Assembly (NCBI GenBank): GCA_016795285.1
Contig: JAEUIC010000001.1
Coordinates: 62,001-126,000, forward strand
Length of the DNA: 64,000 nucleotides
Source: Planctomycetota bacterium
GTDB taxonomy: Bacteria; Planctomycetota; B15-G4; SIAN01
Direction: 5' to 3'
Part shown: positions 35,781 to 43,512 of the stretch, one piece after another
Position numbering within the stretch: position 1 is the stretch's first letter
Layout: each line of letters opens with the position of its first letter
Made by a program: the position numbers and the translations under genes
The notes under the pieces: model-generated
Database searches by the model: none
Seen by the model: only the letters and a program-made list of their open reading frames with translations
What the model was told of the DNA's origin: nothing

Positions 35781-36761
35781 ATGGTGCGACTTCCGATGGC
35801 GCTGCGGGGGAGCGGCGCGCTCCGCCTGGGGCTGCTCGGCCTGCTTTGCGTGGCGGGCCTCGCCGGCGGCGCGCGCGGCGACGAGCTGCAGCTCGCGGGC
35901 GGCGCGGTGGTGCGCGGGACCGTGCTGAAGGAGACGAGCGACGCCCTCTACGTCGACCTCGGCTTCACCGTGCTGACCGTGCCGCGCAACCAGATCCTCG
36001 AGCGCAAGAGCGGCGAGGCGGCCGGCGCGCTCGAGGCGGGCGCCGAGACGCGCCGCGGCGTCTACTCGAAGAAGGCGCTGCCCGAGATCTCGGTGCGCGA
36101 CGCGGTCGAGACCTTCGGCGAGGGGGTCGTCCTCATCAAGAACCCGAGCTCGCTCGGCTCCGGCTTCATCGTCAGCGAGGAGGGGTGGATCGTCACCAAC
36201 GCCCACGTCGTGCAGGGCGAGACCGAGGTGACCGTCACCGTCTACAAGAAGGTCGGCCAGCAGATCGAGCGCAAGGTCTTCGAGCGCGTGAAGATCGTCG
36301 CGGTCAACCCGCAGGTCGACCTCGCGCTGCTGCAGATCGACGCGGCCGAGCTCGGCGACACGAAGCTCACCAAGGTCTTCCTCGGCGACATCGACACGGT
36401 GAAGCAGGGGCAGCCGGTCTTCGCCATCGGCGCGCCGGAGGGGCTCGAGCGCAGCGTCTCCGAGGGGATCGTCTCGACGACCAACCGCGAGAACGACGGC
36501 CTCGTCTACATCCAGACCACCGCGCAGGTGAACCCCGGCAACAGCGGCGGCCCGCTCTTCAACAAGAACGGCGAGGTGGTCGGCGTCGTCGCGTGGAAGC
36601 TCCTCTTCAGCGAGGGGCTCAACTTCGCCATCCCGATCAACTACGTGCAGCACTTCCTCGACAACCGCGACGCCTTCGCCTTCGACCGCGACAACCCCAA
36701 CAACGGCCGGCGCTACCTGCCGCCGCCGCGCAAGGGCGAGGCGCCGAAGGGCAAGCAGTAG
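35781..36761 (+). CDS. Deg/HtrA-like serine protease without PDZ domain
   Basis: 326 residues. After a signal peptide (to about residue 33) comes a small beta domain (GDELQLAGGAVVRGTV), then a trypsin-like S1C protease domain with catalytic triad His142 (VTNAHVV), Asp180 (QVDLALLQID) and Ser255 (NPGNSGGPL). There is no PDZ domain; the C-terminus is basic and proline-rich. It likely cleaves misfolded or regulatory proteins in the periplasm. Start is ATG 35781 with GGAG six bases upstream; ATG 35769 is possible but lacks a site. Divergent from the FG-GAP operon, monocistronic. Confidence 0.9.
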   Translation: MVRLPMALRGSGALRLGLLGLLCVAGLAGGARGDELQLAGGAVVRGTVLKETSDALYVDLGFTVLTVPRNQILERKSGEAAGALEAGAETRRGVYSKKALPEISVRDAVETFGEGVVLIKNPSSLGSGFIVSEEGWIVTNAHVVQGETEVTVTVYKKVGQQIERKVFERVKIVAVNPQVDLALLQIDAAELGDTKLTKVFLGDIDTVKQGQPVFAIGAPEGLERSVSEGIVSTTNRENDGLVYIQTTAQVNPGNSGGPLFNKNGEVVGVVAWKLLFSEGLNFAIPINYVQHFLDNRDAFAFDRDNPNNGRRYLPPPRKGEAPKGKQ

Positions 36762-36929
36762 CCGAGCGGAGCGAGGGGGCGAGCAGGGCAGCGGCGCCGT
36801 CGATCGGACGCGTCGTCGTTCGCACTCCGTGCGCCGTCGCGAGGCGCGACGATCGGCGGCGCTGATCGCCGGCCGCGCGGCGGGCGGTCGATGTTCTTCC
36901 CGGGGAGCGGCGGGCATGATGCCGCCCCC

Positions 36930-39431
36930 ATGAACACGGACATGGGCAGCTCGGGCGGCGCGGCGGACGCGTCGTCCAACTTCAAGCCGTACGTCTCCGC
37001 CGAGACGGAGATGACCGAGTCGACGATCGGCGCGATCGTGCTGGGCTCGATCCTCGGCATCGTCTTCGCCGCCGCGTCGGTCTACGCCGGCTTGAAGGTC
37101 GGCCTCACGACCTCCGCCTCGATCCCGATCGGCGTGCTGTCGATCACGATCCTGAAGGCGTTCGGCAAGTCGACGATCCTGAAGAACAACATCGTCCAGA
37201 CCACCGGCTCGGCCGGCGAGTCGCTGGCCGCAGGCGTCGCCTTCACGCTCCCCTCGCTGCTCCTGATGGGCTTCGAGATGGATGCGGTGCGCATCACGCT
37301 GATCGCGCTGCTCGGCGGCATCCTCGGCACGCTGATGATGATCCCGCTCCGCCAGAGCCTGATCGTCAAGGAGCACGGCAAGCTCCCCTACCCGGAGGGG
37401 ACCGCCTGCGCGCAGGTGCTGATCGTCGGCGAGAAGGGCGGCTCGAGCGCGAAGAGCCTCTTCGCCGGCCTCTTCTTCGGCGGGCTGTGGGCCTACCTCG
37501 GCCGCATCGGGCGCCTCTTCGCCGAGGTGCCGCAGTGGATGCTCGACAACCTCACCTGGAAGGGGAAGGCGTTCGCGCTCTTCAAGGGCGGCAGCTTCAG
37601 CTTCGAGACCAACCCGGTGCTGATCGGCACCGGCTACATCATCGGCTGGCGCACCTCGTTCGTGATGCTGGCGGGCGGCGTCCTCTCCTACCTCGTGCTG
37701 ATCCCGGCCGTGAAGTTCTTCGGCCCCGACATCACCTCGCCGCTGCTCACCGACGGCAACGGCCAGCCGATCCCCGCCTCGGCGATGTCGCCCGGCCAGA
37801 TCCGCAACACCTTCGTCCTCTACATCGGCGCCGGCGCCGTCGCGGCGGGCGGCCTCATCTCGCTGGCGAAGGCGATGCCGACCATCCTCGGCGCCTTCGT
37901 GCGCGGCCTCGGCGGCCTGGGCGGCGCGCGCGGCGCGACCGTGAAGCGCACCGATCGCGACCTGCCGATGAGCGTCGTGCTGCTCGGCTGCGTCGTGCTG
38001 GTGCTGGCGATCTGGGCGCCGAACTGGGCCTTCGCGCACGGGATGATCGAGCGCGACATCCTCGGCATCAACTGGCTCTCGGCGATCGTCATCGTCCTGT
38101 TCGGCTTCTTCTTCACCACGGTGTCGAGCCGCATCACCGGCGAGATCGGCAGCTCGAGCAACCCGATCTCCGGCATGACGGTCGCCACGCTGCTGATCAC
38201 CTGCCTGCTCTTCGTGGCGGTCGGCTGGACCGGCATCTCCTACAAGGAGATGGCGCTCTGCACGGCGGCGCTGGTCTGCGTCGCGGCCAGCAACGGCGGC
38301 GCGACCTCGCAGGCGCTCAAGTGCGGCCACCTGCTCGGCGCCACGCCGCGCAAGCAGCAGATCGCCATCACCTGGGGCGTCATCACCAGCGCGGCCGTGA
38401 TCGGCTTCACGCTGATGTTCCTGAACGACAACTACACGAGCTACCACAAGTTCGACAGCAAGGGCTTCGTCGCCAGCGAGGCGACCTTCGCGCAGTTCGA
38501 GGCCGAGGGGCGCGGCGCCGAGATCCACCTCGAGAAGGCGCATCGCGAGTTCCGCGGCAAGCAGTGGGACGTGCTGTTCGTGCGGCGCGCGCAGCCCGAT
38601 CCGAAGGACGCATCGCTGGTCGCGGTGCCGGTCGGCCGCTACCTCACCGAGAACGGCGCGCTGATCTACCGCGAGGATCCGGGCGTCTGCGGCACGGAGA
38701 CGGTGCAGCTCGCCGAGGACGGCAAGACGGTCGAGCGCAACATCGGCGCGAAGCTCGACGCCCCGAAGGCGCGCCTCTTCCAGATGATCATCGACGGCGT
38801 GCTCGAGGGGACGCTCCCGTGGGAGCTCGTCCTCATCGGCGTCTTCATCGCGATCATGATGGAGCTGTGCGGCGTGCCGGCGCTCGCGTTCGCGGTCGGC
38901 GTCTACCTGCCGATCTCGACCAGCTCGTCGATCTTCCTCGGCGGCCTGGTGCGAAAGCTGGCCGACAAGCGGACCAAGCTCACCGAAGCGGAGCAGGAGA
39001 GCTCGCCGGGCGTGCTGTTCAGCTCGGGCCTCATCGCGGGCGGCGCGCTGGTCGCGATCCTGTCGGCGGCGCTGCTCGCGCCGAAGACGATCGTCAACGC
39101 CGACGGCACTCGCACCGACACGACGTGGGGCGAGGACCTGCGCTTCGGCGGCGGCGAGAAGATCGACCTGAACCTCGCCCACCAGCTGGCCGGTCCGGAC
39201 GAGACGGTCGGCCAGGTGCTCCAGCGGGTCGGCATCCCGGCCGACTCGAAGCTGACGTCGTTCTGGGATGCGAGCTCGCTCTCGATGAACGCGCGGCAGT
39301 TCCTCGACGAGCACAACTGGTGGGGGCTCGGCAGCTTCCTCGTGCTCGGCCTGCTGCTCTTCGTGGTGGCCGCGCGCAAGCCGAAGGCGCCGCCGACCGC
39401 GACCGGCGGACCGGGCGGCGGGCCGCTCTAG
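36930..39431 (+). CDS. OPT family oligopeptide transporter
   Basis: 833 residues, about 14-16 membrane helices. The start of the membrane part (GAIVLGSILGIVFAAASVYAGLKVGLTTSASIP, read in two pieces) carries the SxYxGLKVGxT motif, and GNSNNP-like GSSSNPISGM plus ITGEIGSSSNP is the conserved OPT loop. ASNGGATSQALKCGHLLGATP is also typical. OPT carriers import oligopeptides or metal chelates by proton symport in the cytoplasmic membrane. A hydrophilic insertion of about 115 residues near 505-620 (around DNYTSYHKFDSKGF) is unusual. The start is uncertain: ATG 36930 has no clear ribosome site; an in-frame ATG lies at 36891. Confidence 0.9.
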   Translation: MNTDMGSSGGAADASSNFKPYVSAETEMTESTIGAIVLGSILGIVFAAASVYAGLKVGLTTSASIPIGVLSITILKAFGKSTILKNNIVQTTGSAGESLAAGVAFTLPSLLLMGFEMDAVRITLIALLGGILGTLMMIPLRQSLIVKEHGKLPYPEGTACAQVLIVGEKGGSSAKSLFAGLFFGGLWAYLGRIGRLFAEVPQWMLDNLTWKGKAFALFKGGSFSFETNPVLIGTGYIIGWRTSFVMLAGGVLSYLVLIPAVKFFGPDITSPLLTDGNGQPIPASAMSPGQIRNTFVLYIGAGAVAAGGLISLAKAMPTILGAFVRGLGGLGGARGATVKRTDRDLPMSVVLLGCVVLVLAIWAPNWAFAHGMIERDILGINWLSAIVIVLFGFFFTTVSSRITGEIGSSSNPISGMTVATLLITCLLFVAVGWTGISYKEMALCTAALVCVAASNGGATSQALKCGHLLGATPRKQQIAITWGVITSAAVIGFTLMFLNDNYTSYHKFDSKGFVASEATFAQFEAEGRGAEIHLEKAHREFRGKQWDVLFVRRAQPDPKDASLVAVPVGRYLTENGALIYREDPGVCGTETVQLAEDGKTVERNIGAKLDAPKARLFQMIIDGVLEGTLPWELVLIGVFIAIMMELCGVPALAFAVGVYLPISTSSSIFLGGLVRKLADKRTKLTEAEQESSPGVLFSSGLIAGGALVAILSAALLAPKTIVNADGTRTDTTWGEDLRFGGGEKIDLNLAHQLAGPDETVGQVLQRVGIPADSKLTSFWDASSLSMNARQFLDEHNWWGLGSFLVLGLLLFVVAARKPKAPPTATGGPGGGPL

Positions 39432-39535
39432 CGACGGCGCTCCACGCGGCGGCGGCGTCGCGATCGCGCCACGCGACCGGCGCGCACTCGATCGAGTTCC
39501 CCTAACGTCGGCGGCTCCCCCACCCGGAGCCGCCG

Positions 39536-41155
39536 ATGCCTTTCTTGCGCAAGAGCCTGCGTCTCGCGTCGCTCGCCGCAACGTCACTTCGAGCGCGCGC
39601 CGCTGCGCTGGCGCTCGCCGCCGTAGCCGCGCTCGCCGCGCCCGCGCATGCCGAGGTCCGGCTCGCGCGGCTCTTCTCCGACCACATGGTCGTGCAGCGC
39701 GATCGGCCGCTCGCGCTGTGGGGCAGCGCCGAGCCGGGCGAGGCGATCACTGTCCGCTTCGGCGGCGCGCAGGCGAAGGCGACCGCCGGCAAGGACGGCC
39801 GCTGGCGCGCGACGCTGCCCGCGTTCGCCGCGAGCCGCGAGGGGCGCGAGCTGGTGGTGGCCGGCAAGCAGTCGGTGACGCTGCAGGACGTGCTGGTCGG
39901 CGATGTCTGGCTCTGCGCCGGGCAGTCGAACATGGAGTGGGGCGTCGGCGGCTGCGACGAGGACCTGGCGGCGCTCGGCGCGCCGACGATCCGCGCGCTC
40001 AAGTTCGGCTACGTGATGGCGACCTCGCCGCAGGACGACGTCCCGGCCGAGCACGTCGCCCATCCGTGGCAAGTCGCGACGCCGCAATCGGTCGGCTACT
40101 TCCCGGCGGTCGGCTTCTTCTTCGCGCAGCGCGTGCAGCAGGCGGTCGACCTGCCGATCGGACTCATCAACGTGGCGTGGGGCGGCACGGCGATCGAGCC
40201 GTGGCTCGACCCCGACGGCTTCGCGGCCGTCGCGGAGCTCGCCGAGTTCCGGCGCGCGAAGCTCGCCGAGATGGCGGCCGACGTGCAGGCACTCGCGCCG
40301 CAGCTCGACCGCTTCGAGGAGTGGCTGAAGGAGGCGCGCGGCGCGTTGGCGAAGGGCGCGCTGCCGCCCGCCGCCCCGCCGGCGCCGAACTTCCCGATCC
40401 TCAATCGCACGCCGTTCGCGATCTGGAACGCGAAGGTCGCGCCGCTGCGCGGGCTCGGCCTGAAGGGGATCCTCTGGTACCAGGGCGAGAGCAACGGCGA
40501 CGAGGGCGACAGCTACTTCCACAAGACGCGCGCGCTGGTGGAAGGGTGGCGCGCGTTCCTCGGGCAGGGCGAGCTGCCGTTCTACTGGGTGCAGCTCGCG
40601 GCGTGGCAGCAGCCGAACGACGCGCCGGCGGGCGGCGACGGCTGGGCGCGGATCCGCTCTGCGCAGGCGAAGGCGCTGGTGCTGCCGCGCACCGGGATGG
40701 CGGTGGCGATCGACGCGGGCGACGCGGCCGACATCCATCCGCACGACAAGCGGACGGTCGGCGAGCGGCTGGCGCGGTGGGCGCTGCGCGACTGCTACGG
40801 GCAGCGCGAGATGGTGGTGTCGGGGCCGCTGTTCCGCGCGCTCGAGGTGCGCGGGGCGGAGGCGATCGTCGCGTTCGACCACGTCGGCGGCGGGCTGATG
40901 GTCGGCGCGCGCGAGGGGCGCGGCGCGGCGCGCGAGGTGGAGGGCGGGCGGCTCGCGCGGTTCGCGCTGGCTGGCGCCGATCGGGTGTGGCATTGGGCCG
41001 CGGCGCGGATCGACGGGCCGCGGGTGGTCGTCACGGCGAAGGAGGTGCCGGCGCCGGTGGCGGTGCGCTACGCGTTCTCGATGAATCCCGCGGGGGCGAA
41101 CCTCTACAACCGCGAGGGGCTGCCGGCGTCGCCCTTCCGCAGCGACGACTGGTAG
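39536..41155 (+). CDS. secreted sialate O-acetylesterase-like SGNH hydrolase
   Basis: 539 residues. A signal peptide ending in APAHAE precedes a beta domain with ARLFSDHMVVQRDRPL and GSAEPGE, then the SGNH hydrolase core: block I GDVWLCAGQSNMEW with nucleophile Ser131 and, near the C-terminus, DIHPHDKRTVGERLA with the catalytic His. Members remove acetyl groups from O-acetylated sialic acids or other glycans, often in polysaccharide breakdown. Planctomycetota carry many copies. GGAG stands ahead of ATG 39536. It seems monocistronic; GC-rich direct and inverted repeats follow. Confidence 0.9.
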   Translation: MPFLRKSLRLASLAATSLRARAAALALAAVAALAAPAHAEVRLARLFSDHMVVQRDRPLALWGSAEPGEAITVRFGGAQAKATAGKDGRWRATLPAFAASREGRELVVAGKQSVTLQDVLVGDVWLCAGQSNMEWGVGGCDEDLAALGAPTIRALKFGYVMATSPQDDVPAEHVAHPWQVATPQSVGYFPAVGFFFAQRVQQAVDLPIGLINVAWGGTAIEPWLDPDGFAAVAELAEFRRAKLAEMAADVQALAPQLDRFEEWLKEARGALAKGALPPAAPPAPNFPILNRTPFAIWNAKVAPLRGLGLKGILWYQGESNGDEGDSYFHKTRALVEGWRAFLGQGELPFYWVQLAAWQQPNDAPAGGDGWARIRSAQAKALVLPRTGMAVAIDAGDAADIHPHDKRTVGERLARWALRDCYGQREMVVSGPLFRALEVRGAEAIVAFDHVGGGLMVGAREGRGAAREVEGGRLARFALAGADRVWHWAAARIDGPRVVVTAKEVPAPVAVRYAFSMNPAGANLYNREGLPASPFRSDDW

Positions 41156-41181
41156 GCGAGCGGGCGCGCGGCGGGGCGCGC

Positions 41182-41257
41182 GGAAGAATCAACCCCGCCA
41201 CCCGGCTTCGGACGGAAACTCCCCGGCACCTGGCTGGACGGAAACTCCCCGGCACCT
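41182..41257 (-). repeat. tandem 21-nt repeats (two exact, one degenerate) after the YheT gene
   Basis: On the minus strand GGTGCCGGGGAGTTTCCGTC(C) occurs twice, at 41257-41236 and 41231-41210, 26 nt apart. A degenerate third unit follows at 41202-41182 (GGTGGCGGGG and TTCC kept). The first copy touches the stop codon of the YheT gene. An exact 21-nt copy occurs in the other orientation at 63823-63843. Arrays of short repeats with GGGGAGTTTCC resemble transposase-binding ends of IS21-like elements, but no transposase is here. Confidence 0.7.
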
Positions 41258-42264
41258 CAGCGGAGGGTGGCGGCGAAGAAGCGGGCGAGGCGCTGCTCGG
41301 CGAGGAAGCGCGGGGACCAGGGCGAGCCGGCGACGAAGCCGACGTGGCCGCCGCGGTCGCTGAGCGCGAGCGTGATCGCCGGGTTGGCGCGCAGCGCGGC
41401 GAGCGGCAGGGCGGCGCTCGGCAGGAACGGGTCGTCGAGCGCGTGGATCGCCAGCGTCGGCACCGCGATGCCGGAGAGCCAAGGTGCGCTGCTGCCCCGC
41501 GTGTAGTAGTCGTCGGCGTCGCGGAAGCCGTGCAGCGGCGCCGTGAACGCCTCGTCGAACTCGCGGAAGGTGCGCGCGCGCAGCGTCCGCTCGAGGTCGA
41601 CCCGCCCCGCCACCAGCGCCGCCTTCGCGCGCGCCTTGGCACGCAGCTCCGCGATCAGCCGCAGCGCGTAGGGGCGCCCCGCGCCGCTCATCGAGTGGTC
41701 GGCGCCGCGCGCGAGGTCGTAGGGCACCGAGACGGCGGCCGCCGCGCGCACCGTCGCCGCCGCCTCACGGCCCTGCTCGCCGAGCCAACGCAGCACGACG
41801 TTGCCGCCGAGCGAGAAGCCGACCACGCCCAGAGGCCGGCCGGGGAAGCGCTGCGCCAGCGTCGCCACGACGAAGGAGAGATCGCCCGTCTCGCCGGCGT
41901 GGTAGGCGCGCGGCAGCCGGTTCGGCTCGCCGCTGCAGCCGCGGAAGTTGAGCGCGACCGCGGCGCAGCCGGCCGCGGCGAGCGCCTGCGCCAGCGAGAC
42001 GATGTAGCCCGAGCGGCTCGACCCCTCGAGCCCGTGCAGCAGCAGGACCAGCGGCGCCGTTGCGATCGGCGCCGCGCGCGGCGGCATCCCGCCGAACCAC
42101 TCGAGCACGAGGAAGTCGCCGTCCTGCGTCTCGAGCCGCTCGCGCTCGCCCTGCCCGCGGCAATGGACGCGGCGCAGCAGGTGGCCGGCGAGCGTCTGCC
42201 CGTGCGTCCCGGCTGCCCACCACGGCGGCACGAACGACTCGAACGCAGCGTCCTCTCGTTCCAC
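41257..42264 (-). CDS. YheT family alpha/beta hydrolase
   Basis: 335 residues. N-terminus FVPPWWAAGTHGQTLAGHLLRR is typical of the YheT/ABHD1-3 family (read in parts). The hydrolase core has LLLHGLEGSSRS with oxyanion-loop HG, nucleophile Ser151 in GFSLGGN, acid in ALDDPF and His in RGGHVGF. It likely hydrolyses small esters or lipids in the cytoplasm; natural substrate is unknown. Start: GTG 42264 is preferred because the homologous N-terminus begins here and a TACCAT -10 lies eight bases upstream without a ribosome site; ATG 42324 or 42351 would extend into that promoter. Divergent from the ABM protein gene. Confidence 0.88.
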   Translation of the reverse strand: MEREDAAFESFVPPWWAAGTHGQTLAGHLLRRVHCRGQGERERLETQDGDFLVLEWFGGMPPRAAPIATAPLVLLLHGLEGSSRSGYIVSLAQALAAAGCAAVALNFRGCSGEPNRLPRAYHAGETGDLSFVVATLAQRFPGRPLGVVGFSLGGNVVLRWLGEQGREAAATVRAAAAVSVPYDLARGADHSMSGAGRPYALRLIAELRAKARAKAALVAGRVDLERTLRARTFREFDEAFTAPLHGFRDADDYYTRGSSAPWLSGIAVPTLAIHALDDPFLPSAALPLAALRANPAITLALSDRGGHVGFVAGSPWSPRFLAEQRLARFFAATLR

Positions 42265-42272
42265 GCGGCGCG

Positions 42273-42278
42273 ATGGTA
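42273..42278 (-). promoter_or_regulatory. candidate -10 of a leaderless promoter for the YheT gene
   Basis: TACCAT on the minus strand ends eight bases before GTG 42264. No Shine-Dalgarno is present, which fits a leaderless mRNA. Confidence 0.35.
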
Positions 42279-42349
42279 GAGAAGTCGCGCGCGCTCCGGC
42301 CCGGCGAACTCCGCCGCAGCGCATCGTCCGCCACGCGTCGAGGCCCCGC

Positions 42350-42730
42350 ATGACCGCGCCAGCACCCGCCCCCGCCGCGACTCCGCCGCCCCCCTACTGG
42401 GCGGTGATCTTCACGTCGCTGCGCACGCCGGGTGACGACGGCTACGCGCAGACCGCCGCCGCGATGGTCGAGCTCGGCGCGCGCCAGCCCGGCTTCCTCG
42501 GCATCGAGAGCGCGCGCGGCGACGACGGCCTCGGCATCACCGTGTCGTACTGGGAGTCGCTCGAAGCGATCGCCGCGTGGAAGGCGGTTGGCGACCACCT
42601 CGCGGCGCAGCGCGCCGGCCGCTCGCGGTGGTATCGCGCGTTCACCACGCGCATCGCGCGCGTCGAGCGGGAGACCGTCTTCGCGGCGAGCAGCACGACC
42701 GCTCGCGCGCCGGCCGCCGATCGCGCGTGA
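42350..42730 (+). CDS. antibiotic biosynthesis monooxygenase (ABM) domain protein
   Basis: 126 residues. After a Pro/Ala-rich start, residues about 15-105 form an ABM/dimeric alpha-beta barrel: YWAVIFTSLRT, then QPGFLGIESAR, then a strand VSYWESLEAIAAWK and a helix-to-strand end. Members bind heme, quinones or polyketides as dimers; without a conserved His the type cannot be set. Probably cytoplasmic. Starts 86 nt from the divergent YheT gene. No ribosome site is evident before ATG 42350. Confidence 0.8.
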   Translation: MTAPAPAPAATPPPPYWAVIFTSLRTPGDDGYAQTAAAMVELGARQPGFLGIESARGDDGLGITVSYWESLEAIAAWKAVGDHLAAQRAGRSRWYRAFTTRIARVERETVFAASSTTARAPAADRA

Positions 42731-42804
42731 ACGACCGCGCCTGAACGACCGCGCGCGCCGCTCGCGAAGGAATGACGCGATCGGGCGCCGATCGGCACCC
42801 GCCG

Positions 42805-42865
42805 CGGGAACACCGTTCCCGATCGAGCCCCGCGACCGGGGGGAATCCCGGGGTCGCCCGGTCGC
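42805..42865 (+). promoter_or_regulatory. two hairpins in the region upstream of the 42961 gene
   Basis: CGGGAAC ACC GTTCCCG (42805-42821) is a perfect seven-base-pair hairpin or a protein-binding palindrome. GCGACCGGG (42832-42840) pairs perfectly with CCCGGTCGC (42857-42865). They lie in the 230 nt between the ABM gene and the next. They may end the upstream transcript or regulate the downstream gene. Confidence 0.45.
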
Positions 42866-42960
42866 CAACCCCGATCGAATCGAGGGAGCGCAGAGTCGAG
42901 AGAGGAGGCTGTCGATCGACGCGAGCTGCCAGCTCGGCCGACGGCCCCACGAGGACCGAC

Positions 42961-43461
42961 ATGCCCACTGCGACGCCCACCGTGCCGCCCGCCGGAACGC
43001 CACCCGCGGCCCGCTTCCGCCCGCAACGCGTCCGCTTCGTGCAACCGCTGCTGCTGCAGGAGACGGCGCTCAAGCTCTACGGCGCGCAAGGCGAGGGGAG
43101 TGCGCTCGGGCCGAAATTGACCAGCGCGGTCGAGAACCTCGTCGACCTCGAGCTGCGCACGCGCCCCTATCGCGAGGACATGAATGGCGCCGGCTTCGTG
43201 GTCGTCTACCAGGGCCGCTCGCACGTGCACGTGATGATCGATCGCTGGCAGCGCGAGAACGAGCTGCTGCATGCCGGCTTCGTCGGCGCCGCGATGGCGC
43301 CCTACAACTGGACGGCGGCCGGCCAGGGCGAGGAGATCCTCCCCGACTGGTACCTGCGGCTCGTCGAGTTCGAGCGCACGGCATGGCGCCGCCACGTCCT
43401 CGAGCGCGCCGGCGATCCCGACTTCGAGGCGTACCTCACGGAGCGCTGCAACGGCGACTGA
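42961..43461 (+). CDS. small protein of unknown function
   Basis: 166 residues, no signal peptide, no membrane helix. The N-terminal 20 residues are Pro/Thr/Ala-rich. The core has VRFVQPLLLQETALKLYG, then helix and strands with VVYQGRSHVHVMIDRWQRENELLH, then APYNWTAAGQGEEILPDWYLRLVEFER. The His/Trp/Tyr-rich pattern and dry compact length suggest a small alpha+beta domain, perhaps ligand-binding. I do not recognise it. Start ATG 42961 has GAGG eight bases upstream. The converging ATP-grasp-like gene ends 51 nt later. Confidence 0.7.
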   Translation: MPTATPTVPPAGTPPAARFRPQRVRFVQPLLLQETALKLYGAQGEGSALGPKLTSAVENLVDLELRTRPYREDMNGAGFVVVYQGRSHVHVMIDRWQRENELLHAGFVGAAMAPYNWTAAGQGEEILPDWYLRLVEFERTAWRRHVLERAGDPDFEAYLTERCNGD

Positions 43462-43512
43462 CGCGCGCAGCGCCGCACCGCGCCGGACGCGACCTCATCG
43501 CGCGGCGCCCCA

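Noticed and set aside
35520..39587. 1355-residue minus-strand open frame across the protease and OPT genes
   Set aside because: It runs antisense to two clear genes and is rich in Arg, Gly, Ala, Glu and His runs, as expected of third-position GC shadows. The same holds for 10160-13804 (-), 19862-24313 (-), 24857-27022 (-) and 4446-7250 (-).
41182..41257. A complete insertion sequence at 41.2 kb
   Set aside because: Only short tandem repeats are present; no transposase or IstB-like ATPase is coded on either side.
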